From contig JAJHZJ010000268.1 in the NCBI GenBank assembly GCA_023548195.1, positions 2,300,215 through 2,364,214 of the forward strand: a DNA stretch of 64,000 nt, read 5' to 3'. A program made the translations under genes and the position numbers. The notes under the pieces are model-generated. The model did no database searches. It was not told the DNA's origin and was given only the letters and a program-made list of their open reading frames with translations. Within the stretch, counting starts at the first letter, position 1. Each line of letters opens with the position of its first letter. This stretch comes from Bettongia penicillata ogilbyi (taxonomy: Eukaryota > Chordata > Mammalia > Diprotodontia > Potoroidae). Below, in pieces: positions 57,131 through 64,000 of this stretch.

Positions 57131-57394
57131 AGTTGTATTTATCTTTCCCCTAACTTCAGCCAGAATATATCTGTATCTATACATTTACCTTTATCAATAT
57201 ATTTGTATATACATATACATACACATATTGTTATATGTGTGTGTGCATATATACACATATGCACACCTATATCTTTCAGAAGTTTTATACATAATATATA
57301 GTACACATATATCTTTCTATATAGAGATATATGGTAGAGATAGATGTGTGTGTGTATTCTCAGATATGAATTTCCCCCTCTGTGTTTCCTAGGA

Positions 57395-57780
57395 GATTAC
57401 TAGAGTACATAGTTGAGCCCTAATAATAATGTACCATGTATTCCAGACATCTGAAGACACATGCCAGACCCACCAGGGGAAATAAATCACATTTTAGTAT
57501 TCATTCTCCAGCAGCCTACTGTGCTGTCACAGAGGGCATATCTATAACCACTGTCGACTCCATTAGAAACCTACAGACAGAAAACCTCCAGCTGACAGGT
57601 TCAGAAATTCAGCTGATGCTCTGCATATGCTAATCATCTGTGGGAATGAAAACGGGAAGCAATTGTGCTTTGCTGAGAGCTCTGGGACTAGGGTAGACAA
57701 CTGGCCAGAGGGAACCTGGCAAATGCTTCTTGAACCCTAAAGCCTAAAGCCATGAAGGGAATGGTGAAGGCACACTTTCC
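57395..57780. other. Repeat-free stretch with octamer and E-box motifs
   Basis: No repeat recognised. Contains ATGCTAAT (57,627-57,634, POU octamer-like) directly joined to CATCTG (57,635-57,640, E-box). A 65-codon open frame (57,436-57,633) has no recognised family. A plausible enhancer-like segment, unproven. Confidence 0.35.
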
Positions 57781-57789
57781 ATAATCATA

Positions 57790-58045
57790 CAATAATAGGC
57801 AGTTAGGTGGCACAATGAGTAAAGTGCTGGACTAGGAACCAGAAAGATCTGAGTTCAAATCCTTCCTCAAACACTTGTCAGTACTGCATCACTTGAGATA
57901 AGTCATTTATCCTTTCTCTGTCTCAATTCTTTCATTTGCAGAATGAGGATAATAAGAGCATCTACCTCCCAGGGTTGTTGTGAGGACCAAAGACGAGTTA
58001 GCTGGTGTAAGGTCTTTGAAAAGGAGTGCTGTATAAAAGCTGGCT
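57790..58045 (+). repeat. tRNA-type SINE, near full length
   Basis: Head 'aggcagttaggtggcacaatgagtaaagtgctggactaggaacc', centre 'tctgtctcaattctttcatttgcagaatgaggataa' and tail 'cccagggttgttgtgaggacc'. The following TATG/TA tract (58,055-58,105) may have grown from its tail. Confidence 0.9.
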
Positions 58046-58159
58046 TTTAAAAAATACATATATGTATATGTATGTATGTGTATATATATTTATATATATA
58101 TATACATAATGTTTATACACACACACACATTATATTTTTCTTAAATGAAAAACTCAGGA

Positions 58160-58340
58160 GACAGCCCTGACTTTGTGAAATGAACCCTGGAGTCAGAGTC
58201 AGAGCCAGAGAATCTGGACTTGAGTCTTGGTTCCATGACTTATTATCTGTCACTGATCTTTTAATTCTTAAATCTATAAGTCAAGATGTTCATTTCTTCT
58301 TTACAACAATAAATAATATAATAATGCCCACATGTAAAGA
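58160..58340 (+). repeat. MIR-like SINE
   Basis: 'ggagtcagagtcagagccagagaatctggacttgagtcttggttccatgacttattatctgtcactg' matches the MIR head. Confidence 0.7.
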
Positions 58341-58359
58341 AAATAAAAGAATTGGTCCA

Positions 58360-58610
58360 TAGGTAGGTCATACAGTAGATATGCCATGTCTGAAGTCAGA
58401 AAGACTCATTTTCATGAGTTCAAATCCAGCCTCAGACACTTACTAACTGTGTGACCTTGGGCAAGTCACTTAACTCTGTTTGTCTAAGTTCCTCATCTGC
58501 AAAATGAGCTAGAAAAGGAAATGGCAAACCACTATCATACCTTTGTCAAGAAAACCCCCAACTGAGTCACAAAGAGTCAGACCCTGAGTGAACGACAACA
58601 GCATAGCTTA
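58360..58610 (+). repeat. Marsupial SINE with complete 3' extension
   Basis: 'gagttcaaatccagcctcagacacttactaactgtgtgaccttgggcaagtcacttaactctg' followed by 'ggaaatggcaaaccactatcatacctttgtcaagaaaaccccc' and 'agtcacaaagagtcagaccctgagtgaacgacaaca'. It is the clearest copy of the marsupial-specific SINE in the window. Confidence 0.93.
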
Positions 58611-58754
58611 GGGGAGAATTCAATATAATTATTTGCTTTGACAGCTTCCCTCCATTTCTTGTACTTGGAATTCCTTTTCTACTTTTATCTAAATTCTAAT
58701 CATCCTTGAAGACAAAAAAAATCAATGTGATCTATTATAGAAAACAATAGGTAT

Positions 58755-58965
58755 AGAGCAAGGGTACTTCATTTTTTTGTGTCATGGATCCATGGATTCC
58801 TTTGACATTGTCATGAAGTCTATGGACTTCTCACAGAATAATGTTTTAAAATACAATAAAATACATAAGATTAGAAAGGATATTGATTATATTGAAATAT
58901 AATTGTAAAAAAAAAATTAAGCCCATAGATCCCAGGTAAGAGCTCCTGCTTTAGAGTTTAAGGAA
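58755..58965. mobile_element. Small inverted-repeat DNA transposon (hAT-like)
   Basis: Reverse orientation relative to 22,498-22,697: 'tttgtgtcatggatccatggattcc', 'tcatgaagtctatggacttctcacagaataatgttttaaaatacaataaaatacataagatta' and the end 'cccaggtaagagctcctgc'. Non-coding. Confidence 0.65.
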
Positions 58966-59110
58966 CTGGGTTATAATTCTTTCCTTGCTACTTATAAGCA
59001 CAGATGACCTTAGCGAAGTCTTTTCTCTTCCTCTGGGCTTTAGTTTCTTCTTCTTTGAAATGAGAAGTTTGTACTAGATACTTTTAATGTCACTTCTTCT
59101 TCTTCTTGCA
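58960..59110 (+). repeat. MIR-like SINE
   Basis: 'aactgggttataattctttccttgctacttataagcac…tcctctgggctttagtttcttcttctttgaaatgag'. Confidence 0.65.
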
Positions 59111-59639
59111 TTCTATGACCATGGAGAGCCCATGGTCTATTTCCCTTCTCTAAAATCCTTTTGCACTGGAAATGCAAGACTACACAGTTTAGCACTTATT
59201 TGATCTCTAATTGCTCTTAGTGGGAAAAAAAAAAAAAACAAAACCTGTCGTCCTCAAGATGTAGGTTATTGGTTGCATGACTTTAAGCAAGTCATTTCCA
59301 TAAATCTTCTTTGGGGGTCCACCCAATAGTACTTCTCCTATCTATAATAAGACCCTATGTGTATCAACGACTGTACTTAATGGTGAGAGAGATGCAAAAT
59401 TTAGGTAAGTCATAGCTCTTGCCTCCATGGAACTTAAGAATCTAGTGGTCCAATATGTCTTTGGGCTAATTGGAAACAATATGAAATGGACTTTATCTGA
59501 AGAAAGAAAAGAAAAGCACTGGGTTTACCAGTGCTTTTTACTGTTTGATGTTAGATATAATTCCCCTATGTGGTGTTGCTGATCTCTATTATTATGATTC
59601 TAGAAAGTCTTACTTCCAGGTCTTATCACATTGCTTTTA

Positions 59640-59885
59640 AATCGTTTTTCTGTTGTATCTGATACTCCATAACCCCATTTAGAGTTTTCTTGGCAGAAAT
59701 ACTGAAGTGGTTTGCCATTTCCTTCTCTAGCTCATTTCACAGATGAGGAAACTGAGGCAAACAGGTTAAGTGACTTTCCCAGGGTCACACATCTAGTAAG
59801 TGTCTTAGTCCAGATTGGAACTCAGGCGAATGAGTCTTCCTGATTTCAGGCCTGGTCTTCTATCCACTGTACCACCTAGCTACCT
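59640..59885 (-). repeat. Marsupial SINE with extension, antisense
   Basis: 'ttcttggcagaaatactgaagtggtttgccatttccttctctagctcatttcacagatgaggaaactgaggcaaacaggttaagtgac', then 'tctatccactgtaccacctagctacc' at the head end. Confidence 0.93.
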
Positions 59886-60305
59886 ATGTGCTATCATAGG
59901 AAGGTGATGATCTTGGGTTGTCCAAGTGTGTACTAGGGGTTATCAAGCTCTGGTTGGTTCTGTATAAATTGAAAGTTGTCAAGTTAGAATCCTAGTAAGA
60001 AAGGAAAGTCTATTTTCTGAGGACTAGCCTAAGATTGGAGAGATTCAGTACCTGGTTGCTGGTCACATGGTGAGAAATTCTTTGGCTATGGTAACCAATG
60101 AAGCAAAGAAATGTACAAAATAGTTCTCAGTTACCTGCAACCCATTTCTCTTTCTCCCATGATTGTGAAATGAAACTAGAAAAAAAGGAATTGTGGCTAA
60201 ATGAAAAATATGACTCATAAGTTCTCATTGGATAGACCAATAAAGTAATTGATGTAATTGGTTTGATTGTGCACGCAAGAGTAACAAGAAAAATCATTTC
60301 TGCCA
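59886..60305. other. No gene recognised
   Basis: Unassigned AT-rich sequence between the SINE and the truncated L1. Confidence 0.4.
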
Positions 60306-60497
60306 TACCAATTAAAAAAAGATCATTATGATCTAGAGCTGGAAAAAAATAGTATCAAAATTCGTCTGGAAGAACAAAAGGTCCAGACTATCAAGGGGAC
60401 TAATGAAAAGAAATGCTAAGAAAGGTGGCCTAGTGCTATCAGATCTCAAATTGCATTATAAAGCAGCAGTTATCAAAACCACTTGATAATGATTAAA

Positions 60498-60508
60498 AAA
60501 CAGAAAGG
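60498..60508 (+). repeat. Left target-site duplication of copy D
   Basis: AAACAGAAAGG, identical to 63,346-63,356. The A-rich start makes the exact left edge uncertain by a few bases. Confidence 0.85.
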
Positions 60509-60511
60509 TGG

Positions 60512-60521
60512 AAGATGGCGG
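60512..60521 (+). promoter_or_regulatory. YY1-like motif at 5' end of copy D
   Basis: AAGATGGCGG, three bases from the element's 5' boundary. Its retention close to the very edge fits transcription starting just upstream of it. Confidence 0.65.
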
Positions 60522-61195
60522 AGTAGAAAGACGCATGTTTATGAACTCCGAACCCACAGCCCATAGAATTAATGTAAAAAGAGATCCCCATAAGTTCTGG
60601 ATCACTATAAGGTGTACAGAAACAGAATGGAAGAGATTTCCATTCCAGAGAGCCTTGGAGAGCCGTCCACAGGGTCCAGCCTGGAAAGCGGACCCCACCC
60701 CAGCACTGCCCTGGCCGTGTCCCCAGAGAAGCTGATCCGAGCAGGCTTCAGGGACGAAAGCTCCGGCAGCCTGAAAAGTCCCTCTGCCCATAGAAGCTAC
60801 AGGTCAGTGAGAGAGATGGCTGGCTGGCCGAGGGGAGCAGGGTGTCTCCGTGGCTCGGGACCCCTTGGGAGGAAGCGGCGACAACAGAGGCAGGGCAGGA
60901 AGGGGCGGAGGCAGAGGCAGGGGTGGAGGCGCCGCAGCAGTGGCGCTGTGGCGGCCCGGGACTCCCCCAGCAGCAGGCAGGATCTTCATTACTGAGAGTC
61001 TCTGCATAAAGCCCCTGAGGGAGCTGACGCTGGGAGGCAGCCCTGCCCCCACCCCAGCACCAGAACTAAAGCTCACATTGATTAGCAGCCGCTTGCCGCG
61101 GAAAGCCCATTTGAATCTCAGACTCCAAGCACTAGCTGGGTGGATCTAGGCAGGGGTAGACAGGAATCTCAGAGGTCAAGTAACTGGCTGGGAAA

Positions 61196-62296
61196 ATGCC
61201 TAGAAAAGGTAAGAAAAATAAGACTTTAGAGAGTTTTTTTGAACAGATGCAAATGATCCTGACTTTTGGATCGGACGACGAGGACGTATTCTTGCCATCA
61301 GGGAAGGACGTGGAGAGCGGGGCCTCAGTACCCCAGACATCCCAGGGGGATGGCGGGTGGGCTCAGGCCTTGGAAGAGCTCAAAAAGGATTTCGAAAAGC
61401 AAGTTAGACAGGTGGAGGAAAAACTGGGAAGAGAAATGAGAGAGATGCAAGAAAAGTATGAAAAATGGGTCAATATCTTGGTAAAGGAGACCCCAAAAAA
61501 TGCTGAAGAAAATAACACCTTGAAAAATAGGCTCATTCAATTGGCAAAAGAGGTTCAAAAAGCCAATGAGGAGAAGAATGCTTTCAAAAGCAGAATGAGC
61601 CAAATGGAAAAAGAGGTTCAAAAGCTCACTGAAGAGAATAGTTCTCTCAAAATTAAAATGGAACAGATGGAGTCTAATGACTTTACGAGAAACCAAGAAA
61701 TCACCAAACAAAACCAAAAGAATGAAAAGATGGAAGAGAATATGAAATATCTCATGGGAAAAACAACTGAACTGGAAAATAGATCCAGGAGAGACAATTT
61801 AAAAATTATGGGACTACCTGAAAGTCATGATCAAAAAAAGAGCCTAGACATCATCTTCCATGAAATTATCAAGGAAAACTGCCCTGACATTCTAGAACCA
61901 GAGGGTAAAATAAGTATTGAAAGAATCCATCGATCACCACCTGAAAGAGATCCAAAAAGAGAAACTTCTAGGAACATTGTGGCCAAATTCCAGAACTCCC
62001 AGGTCAAGGAGAAAATCTTACAAGCAGCTAGAAAGAAACAATTCCAGTATTGTGGAAATACAATCAGGATAACTCAAGATCTAGCAGCTTCTACATTAAG
62101 AGATCGAAGGGCGTGGAATAGGATATTACAGAAGTAAAAGGAACTAGGACTTAAACCAAGAATCACCTACCCAGCTAAACTGAATATAATACTTCAGGGG
62201 AAAATATGGTCTTTCAATGAAACAGAGGACTTTCAATCATTCTTGATGAAAAGACCAGAGCTGAAAAGAAAATTTGACTTTCAAACACAAGAATGA
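61196..62296 (+). pseudogene. ORF1: L1-type ORF1p with one late premature stop
   Basis: Nearly intact L1 ORF1 RNA-binding chaperone. 313 codons are open from MPRKGKKNK to a TAA at 62,135-62,137, where the sister copy has GCA. The same frame then continues 53 codons to the usual FQTQE-TGA at 62,294-62,296. Layout: polar, acidic N-terminus (1-50), coiled coil about 55-185 (EELKKDFEKQVRQVEEKL, then KEVQKANEEKNAF), RRM beginning near NRSRRDNLKIMGLPE (~198), and C-terminal domain with RNIVAKFQN and RITQDLAA. The stop removes the final ~53 residues including PRITYPAKL, part of the RNA-binding C-terminal domain, so the product is probably inactive. About 28 residue differences from the 40,447 copy over the first 314 positions, counted by eye. 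Confidence 0.92.
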
Positions 62297-63345
62297 GAAG
62301 AAGCATGAAAAAGTAAACAGCAAAGAAAAGTCTTAAGGGACTTACCAGAAGTGAACTGTTTAAATTCCTACATGGAAAGACAATATTTGTAACTCTTAAA
62401 ACTTTTCAGTATCTGGGTAGTTGGTGGGTCCATACACACACATGTACACGCATGCACGCACACACACATACACACATGCACACACATACAGAGACAGAGA
62501 GCACAGATTGAATTGAATAGGATGGGACCATATCTTAAAAGAAATTAAGGTAAATGGTGAGAGGGAAATGTAGTGGGAGGAAAGAGGGTGAAATGGAATG
62601 GGGTAATTATCTGTCATTTAAGAGGCAAGTAGGAGACTTTTTGGTGGAGGGAAAAAGAGGAGAGCTGAGAAAAAAAAAAAAACCAAGAAGTTTACCCTCA
62701 TCACATTTGACTAAAGGAAGGAATAAAATGCACACTCATTTTGGTATGAAAACCTATCTTACAGTATAGGAAAGTGGGGGAGAAGGAGATAAGCAAGGGG
62801 GGGATGATGGAAGGGAGGGCAAAGGGAGGAGGGAGTAATTTGAAGTCAACACTTGGGGAGGGACAGGATCAAAAGACAGAAGAGAAACAATGAGGGGCAG
62901 GTTAGGATGGAGGGTAATCCAGTTAGTCTTACACAACACGACTATCAGGGAAGTCATTTGCAAAACTACACAGATAGGGCCTATATTGAATTGCCTGCCT
63001 TCCCAAAGGGAATGGGTGGGGAGGGAGGGATGAGGAGAATTTGGAACTCAAAGTTTTAGGAACAACTGTTTAGTATTGTTGTTGCTACTAGAAAAGAAGA
63101 CATACAGTTAATGAGGAATAGAAAGTCATCTGGCCCTACAGGAGAAAAGAGAAGATGGAGACAAGAGAAGGGAGGGATGACAGAAGAGAGGGCAGATTGG
63201 AGATAGGGAAAATTAGATTGCTTGGTGTATTGGGGAGGGGGGAAGGGACAAAAGGGGAGAAAATTTGGAACCCAAAATTTTGTGAAAATGAATGTAAAAA
63301 GTTACATAAATAAACAAACAAACAAATAAATAAATGAAAAAAAAG
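62297..63345 (+). other. 3'UTR of copy D
   Basis: Same order as the 40,447 copy: CA-rich tract (62,430-62,490), the identical G4-type run GGGAGGGCAAAGGGAGGAGGG (62,813-62,833), later purine blocks, and an AAAC/AAAT repeat tail. Confidence 0.8.
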
Positions 63346-63356
63346 AAACAGAAAGG
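63346..63356 (+). repeat. Right target-site duplication of copy D
   Basis: AAACAGAAAGG, the partner of 60,498-60,508. Confidence 0.85.
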
Positions 63357-63403
63357 CAGACAAGTGGAATAAGCTAAGTACTCAAGACACAATAGACAAC
63401 TAA

Positions 63404-64000
63404 TATAGCAATCTCCTCTTTTATAAACCCAAGGACCCCAGCTCCTGGGATAAGAACTCACTGTTTGACAAAAATTGCTGGGAAAACTGGATAAAAGTCT
63501 GGCAGAAATTAGGTGTAGACCAATGCCTGACACCATACACAAGAATAAAGTCCAAATGGGTACATGATATCCACAAATTAGTGGAGCAAGGAATAGTGTA
63601 CTTATCAGATTTATGGAGAAGGGAAGAATTTTTGACTAAAGAAGAGATAGAAAGTATTATGAAGTACATGATGCATAATTTTGATTACATTAAACTGAAA
63701 AGTTTTTGCACAACCAAACTCAATGCAACCAAAATTCGGAGGAATGTAGAAAACTGGAAAAGAATTTTTACATCTAATATTGGTGATAAAGGCCTCATTT
63801 CTGGAATATATAGAGAACTGAGTCAAATGTACAAAAATACAAGTCATTCCTCAATTGATAAATGGTCAAAGAATATGAACAGACAATTTTCAGGGGAAGA
63901 AATTAAAGGTACCTATAGTCATATGAAGAACTGCTCTAAATCACTTTTGATTAGAGAGATACAAATCAAAACAACTCTGAGGTACCACATCACACCTATC
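63404..64000 (+). pseudogene. ORF2: LINE-1 ORF2 C-terminal region, open to window edge
   Basis: Late part of the L1 ORF2 protein (endonuclease and reverse transcriptase), beyond the RT palm and before the cysteine-rich end. After an in-frame TAA at 63,401-63,403, about 199 codons are uninterrupted to position 64,000. Recognisable residues are SSWDKNSLFD, KLKSFCTTKLNATK, NWKRIFTS, DKGLISGIYREL, KWSKNMNRQFS and LIREIQIKTTLRYH, which follow the order of mammalian L1 ORF2. The upstream stop, the 5' truncation and the HAL1-like insertion make it non-functional. The decayed counterpart is at 3,545-3,830. Confidence 0.88.

Larger units (their letters stand above)
60509..63345 (+). mobile_element. 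HAL1-like element, copy D (young)
   Basis: 2,837 bp inside the L1 ORF2. It starts TGGAAGATGGCGGAGTAG, so it lacks the first ~10 bases of the 40,447 copy. It has a CpG-rich 5'UTR (60,509-61,195) with a single 71-bp unit, ORF1 (61,196-62,296), a 3'UTR of about 1,050 bp, and a tail of AAAC/AAAT repeats then A-run. No ORF2 sequence is present. Matching runs with the 40,447 copy are long, and differences are mainly scattered substitutions. Confidence 0.93.
60310..64000 (+). mobile_element. 5'-truncated LINE-1, split by HAL1-like copy D; runs off the window
   Basis: Left part 60,310-60,508 reads 'gaaaaaaatagtatcaaaattcgtctggaagaacaaaag', 'ccagactatcaaggggac' and 'gcagcagttatcaaaacc', a middle part of ORF2. 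The right part resumes after the insert at 63,357 with 'cagacaagtggaataagctaag' and continues to the window end. The two parts join collinearly when copy D is removed. This is a young L1 that supplied the insertion site. Its 3'UTR lies outside the window. Confidence 0.88.

Noticed and set aside
56988..57392. 134-codon serine/leucine- then tyrosine/isoleucine-rich frame
   Set aside because: Derived from CT-rich and TA-rich simple sequence.

Overview
This window looks like AT-rich intergenic or deep-intronic DNA from a marsupial, possibly an opossum such as Monodelphis. The main evidence is the repeat content. There are many tRNA-type SINEs, several with a 3' extension I know from marsupials (…GCAAACCACTCCAGT…ACGAAGAGTC-like). 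There are long eroded LINE-2 and CR1/L3 remnants, an RTE-like remnant, and LINE-1 sequences whose ORF1 begins MPRKGKKNK. The species is inference; the clade rests on repeat types I recognise. I found no host protein-coding exon, tRNA, rRNA or CRISPR array. Most short open frames lie in repeats or simple sequence.

Positions 1-39,350 are a mosaic of old repeats: MIR-like SINEs on both strands, L2 3' ends, L2 and CR1/L3 coding remnants, 5'-truncated L1 3' ends, one small inverted-repeat DNA transposon, and several microsatellites. Stretches near 1-340, 8,330-8,700 and 29,000-30,720 match no repeat I recognise and could be unique or conserved non-coding DNA. A perfect 46-bp AT palindrome lies at 18,405-18,450.

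Positions 39,351-51,209 and 60,509-63,345 hold the most interesting content: five copies of an L1-derived element made of a GC-rich 5'UTR, ORF1 and a ~1 kb 3'UTR, with no ORF2. This is the architecture of the known 'half-L1' (HAL1) class. Copy A (39,351-44,876, minus) is old and is interrupted by a young plus-strand copy (40,447-43,332) with a perfect 15-bp target-site duplication. Copy B (47,391-51,209, minus) is old, lacks its 3' part, and is interrupted by copy C (47,721-50,272, minus) with a perfect 14-bp duplication. Copy D (60,509-63,345, plus) is young and sits inside the ORF2 of a 5'-truncated L1 with an 11-bp duplication.

The two young copies each carry one premature stop in an otherwise continuous ORF1 of about 366 codons, at different sites. 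They share a YY1-like 5' motif, a CpG-rich leader, an internal CA tract and a G4-type polypurine tract in the 3'UTR. Since they lack ORF2, the expected mode of spread is mobilisation in trans by L1 ORF2 protein. The host L1 at the right edge keeps about 199 open codons of the ORF2 C-terminal region up to the window boundary.

Positions 51,210-60,310 return to an L2 and SINE mosaic, with unassigned stretches near 52,880-53,990, 55,190-56,980 and 57,395-57,780.
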